A stretch of 51,096 nt of DNA from Cytophagales bacterium (GTDB lineage: Bacteria > Bacteroidota > Bacteroidia > Cytophagales > Thermoflexibacteraceae): assembly GCA_947457925.1 (NCBI GenBank), contig CANGYA010000008.1, forward strand, positions 1-51,096, read 5' to 3'. The notes below the pieces were generated by a model. That model saw only the letters and a list, made by a program, of their open reading frames with translations, was not told where the DNA came from and ran no database searches. This document shows, piece after piece, positions 8,316 to 15,251 of the stretch; the first letter of the stretch is position 1; each line of letters opens with the position of its first letter. The position numbers and the translations under genes were made by a program.

Positions 8316-8425
8316 CATTTTTTAATTACTCTATGTTTATTGTTGTTTACAATGCCTTTTTTCTAAGACCACTTTATTACTTCCCTCTCCTACTCTATTT
8401 TATCCATCTTAGATTGACGTAGTGT

Positions 8426-10747
8426 ATGTTTTTTCGTGTGTTGTTTTTTGTGGGCTGTTGTTGGGGACTGTTATTCAAACAGCAAGGGTATGCACAAACC
8501 AATAAAATAGATAGTGTATTGCAGACACTCAGTAAACTACCACAAGATACCAATAGAGTAAATAGCTATCTGTATTTAGGGGCAAGTTATCAAAACTCAG
8601 AGGTAAAGAAAGCCGAAGACTATTTACAACAAGGTTTATTGTTAGCCCTACAACTTCGCTATAAAAAAGGAGAAGGGTTAGCTTTGTACCGAAAAGGCTT
8701 AATTGCTTGGCGAAAAAACCAGTTTAAAATCGCAGACAGCCTGAATCAAACAGCTTTGCAACTATTTGAAAAACAAAAACTTATCTTAGAAATTATAGAT
8801 TGCCATACCACCGCAGGTAGTATTCAGCTATCGCAGGGGAATTATGTAGAGGCTCTAAAATGGTATCTCAAAGTTTTAAAAAATACCGAGCAACTCAAAG
8901 ATGAAGTACGTTTAGCTATTCTTTACAATAACATAGGCTTGGTTTATAAAAATCAAAATAATTTTGATGAGGCTCTTGTGTATTTCCAAAAGGCTTTTGT
9001 GATTAATGAAAAACGCCAAGACGTTGCTATGACTATCAGTTTGAATAATATGGGCTTGATAGAATATGAAAGAAAGAACTTTCATAAAGCCATTAGTTTT
9101 TATCAAAAAGCCTTGCAGTTTAATGAAAAGAAAAACAACCAACGTAGTATAGCCCTGAATACCAACAATATAGCTAATGCGTATTTAGGTTTAGAGTTGC
9201 CCAATGACGCATTGCCGTATATCCGCAGAAGCATTGCTATTAATCAAAATCTGAAACAACAAAACCCCCTTAACTATTCTTCTTTGGCAAAAACCTATAA
9301 TTTATTAGGCAAAACCGACTCCGCCTTATTTTATTTTCATTATGCTTTGCAACTATCCAAAAGTGCAAATACACGCAAATTGAGCCAACAGATTTATAGA
9401 GATTTGTCTGTGGCACATAAAAGCTACTTGCGTTTTGACTCTGCTTTACACTATAAAGATTTGGAAACACGCCTAAAAGATATTTTACTGAGTGAAGAAA
9501 GTGTTGCACAAATAACCAATTTACAAAGCAACTATGAAATAGTACAACAACAAAATAAAATAGCTCTCTTAGAAAAAGACAATGCTATTAACCAACTGAA
9601 AATTTATGAGCAGACTTGGAAAACCAAACAAAATACCAATCAAATCATGCTTTTACAAAAAGAAAACGAGTTGAAGGAAGCAGCTATTATTCAAAATAGG
9701 ACAGAGGCAGAAAAGCAAAAAATTAATACTGAAAAGCAAACAGCTCAAATCCAATTACTTACACAACAGAAAGAATTAAATAAAATAGAGAGTGAAAAAA
9801 GACAGCTTATTCAAAACATCACGTTTTTAGTTATTGTATTTGTGTTTTTAGGCTTAATTGGTTTGAGTATTGGCTATTACCAAAAACGTAAGGCTAACTT
9901 ACTCTTAGCAACCCAAAAAGATGAGATTAGCCAACAAGCAGAGGAGTTGAAGGCTGCAAATCATGTGATTGAAGTAAAAAATCATAATATTTTGGCAAGT
10001 ATTAATTATGCCCAACGCATACAACAAGCTATGTTGCCTTTGCCTAATAGATTTGATGAGGTTTTTGGCGAAGACAATACTTTTATTTTATTTATGCCTA
10101 AAGATATTGTAAGTGGTGATTTTTATTGGCTGCATGAATTGGAGAATGGCGAGGTGTTAGTAGGTGTAATAGACTGTACAGGGCATGGTGTACCGGGGGC
10201 TTTTATGAGTATGATAGCCAACCAACTACTTTTTGATATTGTAGAAAAGCAAGAAATTACAGAAGTAGCCGAAATTTTGAATGTACTGCAAAAAGATATT
10301 CAAAAGACATTGAAGCAAGATACAACCAATAACCATGACGGCATGGACGTGGTACTATGTAAAATAGACCAAAGAAATCAAAAAGTTTATTATGCAGGAG
10401 CTATGAATCCTTTGTATTATATTCAAAATCAAGAACTTATAGAAATAAAAGGTAGTAGATTGGCGATTGGTGGGATACAACGAGTAGGAGAAGAGTTTAT
10501 TCAAAGAATTATAGATATACAAGTACCTACGACTTTGTACCTATTTACAGACGGTTACAAAGACCAAATTGGTGGAGTTAAAAAGGAAAAAATTATGGCA
10601 CGTAGATTTAAACAACTATTACTTAACAATCATCAAAAGAGTATGGCTGAACAGAAAGATTTATTGCTACAACATTTTTACCAATGGAAAAAAGACGGAC
10701 AACGTACACAAATAGACGATGTTTTAGTGGTAGGCATTCAGTTGTAA
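8426..10747 (+). CDS. TPR sensor with SpoIIE-type PP2C phosphatase domain
   Basis: 773 aa. Signal peptide 1-24 (ending GYAQ), periplasmic TPR array ~30-360 (e.g. AILYNNIGLVYKNQNNFDEA, SLNNMGLIEYERKNFHKAIS), a long coiled coil ~360-460, one membrane helix ~464-487 (FLVIVFVFLGLIGLSIGYY), a short coiled linker, and a cytoplasmic SpoIIE/PP2C phosphatase at ~550-773. Phosphatase motifs: DIVSGDFYW, VIDCTGHGVPGAFMS (metal-binding Asp), DGMDVVLC, YAGAMNPLYY, LFTDGYKDQIGG and DDVLVVG; all key acidic residues are present. Likely senses something in the periplasm and dephosphorylates a STAS protein such as 7810-8199. A paralogue with the same layout, but interrupted, lies at 18703-20838. Confidence 0.9.
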   Translation: MFFRVLFFVGCCWGLLFKQQGYAQTNKIDSVLQTLSKLPQDTNRVNSYLYLGASYQNSEVKKAEDYLQQGLLLALQLRYKKGEGLALYRKGLIAWRKNQFKIADSLNQTALQLFEKQKLILEIIDCHTTAGSIQLSQGNYVEALKWYLKVLKNTEQLKDEVRLAILYNNIGLVYKNQNNFDEALVYFQKAFVINEKRQDVAMTISLNNMGLIEYERKNFHKAISFYQKALQFNEKKNNQRSIALNTNNIANAYLGLELPNDALPYIRRSIAINQNLKQQNPLNYSSLAKTYNLLGKTDSALFYFHYALQLSKSANTRKLSQQIYRDLSVAHKSYLRFDSALHYKDLETRLKDILLSEESVAQITNLQSNYEIVQQQNKIALLEKDNAINQLKIYEQTWKTKQNTNQIMLLQKENELKEAAIIQNRTEAEKQKINTEKQTAQIQLLTQQKELNKIESEKRQLIQNITFLVIVFVFLGLIGLSIGYYQKRKANLLLATQKDEISQQAEELKAANHVIEVKNHNILASINYAQRIQQAMLPLPNRFDEVFGEDNTFILFMPKDIVSGDFYWLHELENGEVLVGVIDCTGHGVPGAFMSMIANQLLFDIVEKQEITEVAEILNVLQKDIQKTLKQDTTNNHDGMDVVLCKIDQRNQKVYYAGAMNPLYYIQNQELIEIKGSRLAIGGIQRVGEEFIQRIIDIQVPTTLYLFTDGYKDQIGGVKKEKIMARRFKQLLLNNHQKSMAEQKDLLLQHFYQWKKDGQRTQIDDVLVVGIQL

Positions 10748-10750
10748 TTT

Positions 10751-10783
10751 ACCTATAAGGTTATCTAACACAACCTTATAGGT
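10751..10783. terminator. ACCTATAAGG-type hairpin (family A copy 2)
   Basis: ACCTATAAGGTT / AACCTTATAGGT, 12-bp perfect arms with a 9-nt loop, starting 3 nt after the stop of the SpoIIE gene and lying between convergent genes. Probable bidirectional terminator. Confidence 0.6.
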
Positions 10784-10794
10784 TTGATAATCTA

Positions 10795-10923
10795 ATACCA
10801 ATTATAAGTAGTATTTAGTTCAATGCATAAAGATGTCATCTTTTGTAAAAACAGTAAAATTGCAAGTTTTTACACTCGTAAAAAGATGACATCTTTGGAC
10901 TGTATCTAATCTATAATTGGTAT
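10795..10923. mobile_element. MITE-like palindromic element, 129 nt
   Basis: Perfect 12-bp terminal inverted repeats ATACCAATTATA / TATAATTGGTAT. Inside are nested inverted blocks: AAAGATGTCATCTTTT (10829-10844) facing AAAAGATGACATCTTT (10881-10896), and TGTAAAAAC (10844-10852) facing GTTTTTACA (10866-10874), so most of the element can fold as one long hairpin. No ORF. The right end stops 2 nt before the stop codon (10926-10928) of the ArnT-like gene. No clear target-site duplication was found, and the transposase family is unknown. Confidence 0.55.
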
Positions 10924-10925
10924 AA

Positions 10926-12605
10926 TTATGGCAACGCCTCACGTTTAAAAACCACAAAACCGTTTATCTCAAACAGTTCTTTCATGTCTTGCCTCTGCCG
11001 AAGTAGTGCAATTTCATTAGTAGCAATTACCTTTAAAATAATATAAACAGGCTTCCCTACTTTAGCATTCAATAACCAATCTTCATCTCTTTCTTTGCCT
11101 TTGTGTTGAGGAGATTGTGCGGCTTGTATTTTTGGGTAAAAGTAATGGGCATAGCTCTTATACGCCATCGTATGAATATATACGTCTTGATTGGCTAAGG
11201 TTTTGTAAAAATCAATGATACCTCCTTGTGTATATCTTTCTATTTTAGGTACAATTTGGTACATAGCTACAAATAAAAATAATGCAGTACCGTATAACAA
11301 TGTATTCACTGCTAATCTATTTTTTTGTTGGCTTAATAGGCGGTAAGCTATGACCACCAAAGCTGCATACACAATGCCCAATGCGTAGTCATAATACTGC
11401 CAAGCTACTTGTGCTTTTAGGTTAGCTACCGCAAATTTATCGTTGATATACGGACTAATTAAGGCGGTATTCATACCTACAAACGGAATCAAGACGAAAA
11501 TAAGAGCTACTATTAAGCCTACAATTAATAATAAAATTAATTGCCATTTTTTCATAAATCCTTTATTGTCAATAAGTTCTGATAGTTGATAGGCAGCTAA
11601 AAAAGTTAGAGGATAGTACGACAAAGAAGAATAATGCACAATTTTGGTAGTGGACAAGGAAAATAAAATCATTACGACCCAAAACATAATTTGCATCCAA
11701 GTAAGCAAGGGAAAATCTGTGGGGCTTGTGTTTTCAAATTTTCTTTTGACCAAATTGGGCAATGCAATAATAGAAATAGGAAAACAGCCAAAAAATACGA
11801 CTACAAAATGGTAATGAAAAGGCTGGTCATGTCCTGCGACAGGTTGCGTAAAAAGTTCTATTTGATATTTTATAAATTCTCCTAAAAACCATATTCCATT
11901 TTCCCATATATCTAAACCAAACCAAGCTAAAGAAACTAAACCTGCACAAGTTGAAAAAATAGACAAGGTAACGAAAGAAATAACTTGTTTCCCTTTTTTG
12001 AGTATTGCGAAGACTAAAAAACACAACAAAGGCACTAATAAACCCACAGGACCCTTCGTCAAAATAGCCAAGCCAACAGCCAAACCCGCAAGGGCAGCGT
12101 ATTTCCATGAAGAAGAATTGTTTTGGGGCAAGGCGTAAATGGTGAGAGCCAAAAAGTAAATACCACCGAAAATAAAAAAGTTGAAAACAGGGTCTATAAT
12201 GCCCGACTTGAAGTAAAAATGTGGCAAAATACTTCCCATGTAGCACATAGCCCACAGAACACCCAAGTTAATAGAGTAGTGTTTTTTTCCTATAAAAAAA
12301 AGTAGTAGAATAGTTAAAATACCAAAAATAGCATTGGGAAAACGGGCAGCATATTCATTGATACCGAAGACTTGCATACTAAGAGTTTGTAGCCAAAAAA
12401 ACAAGGGAGGTTTTTCCCAAAACGGCTGAAAATCAATCTGCACACGGCGGTAATTGCCTGTTAAAAGCATTTCTCTGGCAGACTCTGCAAAATTTATCTC
12501 GTCCCAATCAAACAGATGCACATTGCCCAAAAACGGCAGAAATAACAAGGCTGCAATTCCACCCAAGAGGTAAGGGTAGTAGTCAAATTTTTTTTGCAAT
12601 AACAT
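10926..12605 (-). CDS. ArnT-like integral membrane glycosyltransferase (PMT_2 family)
   Basis: 559 aa from the ATG at 12605. N-terminal half shows the GT-C/ArnT-PMT signature: DWDE at residues 33-36 in the first periplasmic loop, AESAREMLLTGNY, then FQPFWEKPPLFFW at ~59-71, RFPNAIFGI, and LTKGPVGLLVPL. About 11-12 transmembrane helices follow, and a C-terminal soluble domain with a YKSYAHYFYP stretch closes the protein. Family members move a sugar from a polyprenyl phosphate carrier to lipid A or protein. An upstream TTG (12624-12626) gives a 566-aa version, but it overlaps a perfect -7 element TAGCTTTG (12624-12631), so transcription should begin after it. Stands alone; the acceptor is unknown. 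Confidence 0.85.
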   Translation of the reverse strand: MLLQKKFDYYPYLLGGIAALLFLPFLGNVHLFDWDEINFAESAREMLLTGNYRRVQIDFQPFWEKPPLFFWLQTLSMQVFGINEYAARFPNAIFGILTILLLFFIGKKHYSINLGVLWAMCYMGSILPHFYFKSGIIDPVFNFFIFGGIYFLALTIYALPQNNSSSWKYAALAGLAVGLAILTKGPVGLLVPLLCFLVFAILKKGKQVISFVTLSIFSTCAGLVSLAWFGLDIWENGIWFLGEFIKYQIELFTQPVAGHDQPFHYHFVVVFFGCFPISIIALPNLVKRKFENTSPTDFPLLTWMQIMFWVVMILFSLSTTKIVHYSSLSYYPLTFLAAYQLSELIDNKGFMKKWQLILLLIVGLIVALIFVLIPFVGMNTALISPYINDKFAVANLKAQVAWQYYDYALGIVYAALVVIAYRLLSQQKNRLAVNTLLYGTALFLFVAMYQIVPKIERYTQGGIIDFYKTLANQDVYIHTMAYKSYAHYFYPKIQAAQSPQHKGKERDEDWLLNAKVGKPVYIILKVIATNEIALLRQRQDMKELFEINGFVVFKREALP

Positions 12606-12623
12606 GACAATATGTTTTTGGGG

Positions 12624-12631
12624 CAAAGCTA
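12624..12631 (-). promoter_or_regulatory. -7 element (TAGCTTTG) of the ArnT-like gene
   Basis: Perfect TAnnTTTG match on the minus strand, 18 nt before the ATG at 12605. No good TTTG is seen at -33, so confidence is moderate; it argues for the shorter start. Confidence 0.4.
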
Positions 12632-12690
12632 TGAAAACTTGCCTAAAAATGCCCGAAAATTTGTTGGCTTTACAAATTTGTTGTTATCTT

Positions 12691-12750
12691 TTAACATACT
12701 GCCATGCCTGCCAACAACAAGTATAGCAACATATTTTGTTTAGTAGCCAT
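12691..12750 (-). pseudogene. Truncated lipoprotein remnant (signal peptide only)
   Basis: A 19-residue reading frame, MATKQNMLLYLLLAGMAVC, then TAA. It is a lipoprotein signal peptide with lipobox-like LAGMAVC, and resembles the starts of the intact lipoproteins B (MVTKQNFLLCLLLASIVSAC) and C (MAIRQNILVCLLL). Its ATG lies within the last codons (TATGGCTACTAA) of the preceding metalloprotease-tail ORF, exactly as for the three intact lipoproteins. The frame stops at the cysteine, so nothing would be anchored. Best read as the decayed or recombined last unit of the array. Confidence 0.65.
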
Positions 12751-12973
12751 AACTTCCAAAAAGTTGGTTTATTTGCCTACTTTGATTACTTCCCCATGTA
12801 CTACTTAAACTTATTCGATAAGCCTGCGGACTTCCTTGCTCTTCGTCATTACGACCATTGGGCAATGCCCCATAATACCGTACTGAATACCGCCTACCCA
12901 AAAACTCCGCCCAGCTTTCTGCTAAGGCGAGCAAAGTGCTGCCTACCGACTCATTTTCGTGTTTCTTTTTCAT
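12740..12973 (-). pseudogene. Shortened metalloprotease-tail ORF (cassette 4)
   Basis: 77 aa from the ATG at 12973, beginning MKKKHENESVG. It copies two pieces of the C-terminal part of the metalloprotease at 15241-16998: ALAESWAEFLGRRY...NGRNDEEQG, then directly SPQAYRISLSSTWG...INQLFGSYGY. The 57 residues between EEQG and SPQA in the parent are deleted in frame. The HExxH motif is absent, so it cannot be an active protease, yet the frame is open, has its own ATG, and ends with the overlapping start for the next lipoprotein (remnant 12691-12750). A hairpin (12990-13022) lies just upstream of its ATG. Confidence 0.75.
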
Positions 12974-12989
12974 TTGTTTGTAAGTTTTA

Positions 12990-13022
12990 TTTCCCCTAAA
13001 AAACACTCTTTTTAGGGGAAAA
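12990..13022. terminator. CCCCTAAAAA hairpin between cassettes (copy 1)
   Basis: TTTCCCCTAAAAA / TTTTTAGGGGAAA with a 6-nt A-CACTC loop. The 33 nt are identical to those at 13778-13810. It follows lipoprotein A by 12 nt and precedes the next short ORF by 17 nt. Terminator-like by shape, but placed where it could also act as an attenuator or RNA-processing stem. Confidence 0.6.
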
Positions 13023-13034
13023 AGTGAAAATTAA

Positions 13035-13628
13035 TTAACGAGTAACAACAAAACGAAAACTACCACTTGCATCAATAGCCAAAGTATCAATACTGGGTTG
13101 TAATTTTTTTTCTATACGCCGAGTTGTAGATAATCTATCCTTAAACATAGTTAAAAGCATTACATTAGTATCTATTTTACATCTATCTTTGTTCATAGTA
13201 ACACCACGAGTTTCAAATTGAGTGCTGATACTATAAAGCCCCTCTACACGTGGTACATATCCTATATATAAGAGATAAGTATGATTACTTTCTTTATATA
13301 CAGGATAGCTAACGTAAGGTTTTAGACTGCGACCAACCCTAACAATTTCTACAAATTTTTCATTCACAGCATTATTGTTATTAGGTTCATAGAAATTTAC
13401 CCAAAATGGATTGGTTAGAGTTTTAATTAAGGTAGAATCTCCCTTAACATTTACAAACCTATCTGTAAAACCAAGATACAACCAAAGTGTGTCACCTATT
13501 TTTAAGCTATCCTTGCTTGATTTGGTAGAAGCAAGGATGTTTTTTCTCAAAAGATAGGGTGGATTATCACAACAACTTTGTAGTAAAAAGCTACAAAGTA
13601 GCATTAATAAATACCTTTTAATAGCCAT
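13035..13628 (-). CDS. Lipoprotein A of the cassette array
   Basis: 197 aa from the ATG at 13628, which lies inside TATGGCTATTAA, the last codons of the preceding tail ORF (13618-13761). MAIKRYLLMLLCSFLLQSCC is a lipoprotein signal with lipobox LLQSC. The mature part is beta-strand rich: DSLKIGDTLWLYLGFTDR near residue 45 aligns in position with HDTIWVGIKI in lipoprotein B and NDTIKIRLKI in C, but overall it is the most divergent of the three. An upstream extension to 13673 is open but only reads the tail ORF in another frame. Family not recognised. Followed by the hairpin at 12990-13022. Confidence 0.7.
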   Translation of the reverse strand: MAIKRYLLMLLCSFLLQSCCDNPPYLLRKNILASTKSSKDSLKIGDTLWLYLGFTDRFVNVKGDSTLIKTLTNPFWVNFYEPNNNNAVNEKFVEIVRVGRSLKPYVSYPVYKESNHTYLLYIGYVPRVEGLYSISTQFETRGVTMNKDRCKIDTNVMLLTMFKDRLSTTRRIEKKLQPSIDTLAIDASGSFRFVVTR

Positions 13629-13761
13629 AACTGCCAAACAAATTATTAATAGGTACACGTTGATTAACACCAAAAGTATTGCTGAATGAAATTCTAAATG
13701 CCTGCGGACTATGCGTAAATGGAGTTAAATGTGTACAGAGCTGCGTTTGTTTATTTTTCAT
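13618..13761 (-). pseudogene. Shortened metalloprotease-tail ORF (cassette 3)
   Basis: 47 aa: starts MKNKQTQLC, then THLTPFTHSPQAFRISFSNT and GVNQRVPINNLFGSYGY, nearly identical to the last ~37 residues of the metalloprotease at 15241-16998. No catalytic motif. It has its own ATG 17 nt after a hairpin (13778-13810) and its stop region contains the ATG of lipoprotein A (13628). Either a duplication scar or a short translated leader that couples ribosomes to the lipoprotein. Confidence 0.75.
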
Positions 13762-13777
13762 ACGTTTAAAAGGTTAA

Positions 13778-13810
13778 TTTCCCCTAAAAAACACTCTTTT
13801 TAGGGGAAAA
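13778..13810. terminator. CCCCTAAAAA hairpin between cassettes (copy 2)
   Basis: Same 33 nt as 12990-13022: TTTCCCCTAAAAA / TTTTTAGGGGAAA. Lies 10 nt after the stop of lipoprotein B and ahead of tail ORF 13618-13761. Confidence 0.6.
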
Positions 13811-13820
13811 GTGAAAACAT

Positions 13821-14459
13821 TTAAGGAACTACTTCAAAGAAAAAGTAGGTTTCTTTTTCGTTTTCATAATTGTAAGGAATTTTAAATGTTTGGTTTTTGT
13901 CTAAAAAAGAAGCATTAAAATTCTTATTGAGATTTGTTTTTAACAAGATAACATCATAAGACTTGCCCCCACAATCATCAACAAATACTGGTTTAGGTAC
14001 AAATAAGCTAAAATGTAAACCTAATTTTTGATATTTGCGCGTAATGTAACCTACACGCAAATCATAACTATCAGGTTTGTTTGCTAACAAAATACCTTGG
14101 TAAATAACACCTGCTATGGAAAAATCTTTTTGTGTGCCTATTTCAATAAGTTTTCCAAATCCACTGCTAACAGCTATATTTTGTGTATGATTGCCTAAAC
14201 TATCTATGATAGTAACACGCAAAAAAATATCTCTCCCTTGATAATTTACTGTTTCTTTACGTAAACTGTCATAAAGTTGAGTTGGAATTTTGATACCTAC
14301 CCATATCGTATCATGTAATTGATATGAGTTTTTGGGGTTACTAATTTCAACGGTGCTTCCAAATTGATAATTGATACCAAAACCTTTTACACCCCAACAA
14401 CAAGCACTTACTATGCTTGCCAACAGCAAGCACAGTAAAAAATTTTGCTTAGTAACCAT
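13821..14459 (-). CDS. Lipoprotein B of the cassette array
   Basis: 212 aa from the ATG at 14459, which overlaps the end of tail ORF 14449-14565 (TATGGTTACTAA). MVTKQNFLLCLLLASIVSAC is a lipoprotein signal peptide with lipobox VSAC. The mature part is a clear paralogue of lipoprotein C: shared HDTIWVGIKIPTQLYDSL versus NDTIKIRLKIPTQLYDSL, QGILL versus QGVLL, and VDDCGGKSYDVI versus KDDCNGVSYDAI, with a conserved cysteine that may pair with another. Probably a beta-sandwich exposed to the periplasm or surface. No known family recognised. An upstream start at 14468 is possible but breaks the shared junction. Confidence 0.72.
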   Translation of the reverse strand: MVTKQNFLLCLLLASIVSACCWGVKGFGINYQFGSTVEISNPKNSYQLHDTIWVGIKIPTQLYDSLRKETVNYQGRDIFLRVTIIDSLGNHTQNIAVSSGFGKLIEIGTQKDFSIAGVIYQGILLANKPDSYDLRVGYITRKYQKLGLHFSLFVPKPVFVDDCGGKSYDVILLKTNLNKNFNASFLDKNQTFKIPYNYENEKETYFFFEVVP

Positions 14460-14565
14460 AGCTTTCAAAAAGTTGGTTGATTTGTGGTCTTTGGTTGCCT
14501 CCCCAGCTGTTGCTCAGTCCTATACGATAAGCCTGTGGACTATGCACAAAAATTTGTTTCTTCAT
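14449..14565 (-). pseudogene. Shortened metalloprotease-tail ORF (cassette 2)
   Basis: 38 aa: MKKQIFV, then HSPQAYRIGLSNSWGGNQ, then RPQINQLFESYGY. It is homologous to the extreme C-terminus of the metalloprotease but of a distinct subtype (AYRI, WGGNQ, INQLF) that it shares with cassette 4 and not with the parent or cassette 3. Own ATG 15 nt past a hairpin (14581-14613); its last codons contain the ATG of lipoprotein B. Confidence 0.72.
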
Positions 14566-14580
14566 AAATTTTAAATTTAA

Positions 14581-14613
14581 TTTCCCCTAAAAAAATTAGT
14601 TTTTTAGGGGAAA
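14581..14613. terminator. CCCCTAAAAAA hairpin between cassettes (copy 3)
   Basis: TTTCCCCTAAAAAA / TTTTTTAGGGGAAA with an ATTAG loop, a variant of the 12990 and 13778 hairpins. It follows lipoprotein C by 11 nt and precedes tail ORF 14449-14565. Confidence 0.6.
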
Positions 14614-14624
14614 AGGTGATGAAA

Positions 14625-15251
14625 CTATTGCACTTCTACCATCAAAAGAATACCATGTCCCCCTAACCCACTATAAGTATTATACAAATAAGGAGAACTA
14701 AAGGTAGGGTTTCTTTTAAGAAAATCTACATTCAAGACTTTAATACTATCATTATCTAAAGTAATAGCATCATAACTCACACCATTACAGTCATCTTTAT
14801 AGAATTTGGGTATTTCTATATTGAAGTACAAACCAAATTTCCCTTTTTCTTTTGCAATACAATCCATACTTAGCTCGTAGTAATCATTAGTGGTAGTCAA
14901 TAAAACACCTTGTCTGCTAACAACATTGACATACTCTTGCTTAGTGCCTTTATTGACTACTAAGTCAAAGTTTTTACTAAGAAAAATATTAGTTGTATTG
15001 GCTTCAACTGTATGCAAAAAAATATCTTGATTGCGGTATTCTACAATATTTTTGCTCAATGAATCATACAGTTGAGTAGGAATTTTAAGCCTAATTTTGA
15101 TTGTATCGTTGACTTGAAAGATATTTTTAGCAGGTAAAACGGTAAGGGGAACGCCAAAAGACACTCTTGGCAACATATTTCCTCCCCAGCAACAAGCACT
15201 TAGTATGCTTACTAAAAGTAAGCATACTAAAATATTTTGCCTAATAGCCAT
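14625..15251 (-). CDS. Lipoprotein C, directly downstream of the metalloprotease
   Basis: 208 aa from the ATG at 15251, lying within TATGGCTATTAG, the last codons of the metalloprotease gene, so translation is probably coupled. MAIRQNILVCLLLVSILSAC is a lipoprotein signal with lipobox LSAC. Mature part paralogous to lipoprotein B (IPTQLYDSL, QGVLL, DDCNGVSYDAI) and followed by a VDFLKRNPTFSSPYLYN stretch equivalent to ASFLDKNQTFKIPYNYE in B. The longer frame to 15296 only rereads the metalloprotease end. No family recognised. Its position next to the full-length metalloprotease makes a functional pair likely (substrate, inhibitor or immunity-like partner). Confidence 0.75.
   Translation of the reverse strand: MAIRQNILVCLLLVSILSACCWGGNMLPRVSFGVPLTVLPAKNIFQVNDTIKIRLKIPTQLYDSLSKNIVEYRNQDIFLHTVEANTTNIFLSKNFDLVVNKGTKQEYVNVVSRQGVLLTTTNDYYELSMDCIAKEKGKFGLYFNIEIPKFYKDDCNGVSYDAITLDNDSIKVLNVDFLKRNPTFSSPYLYNTYSGLGGHGILLMVEVQ

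Noticed and set aside
12606-12626. TTG start for the ArnT-like protein at 12626
   Set aside because: It coincides with a perfect -7 promoter element, so the transcript should begin downstream; the ATG at 12605 gives a normal N-terminus.
13629-13673. Upstream extension of lipoprotein A to 13673 (and of C to 15296, of B to 14468)
   Set aside because: The extra residues only reread the preceding protease tail in another frame and place the lipoprotein signal internally; the overlapping ATG gives a correct signal peptide in every unit.
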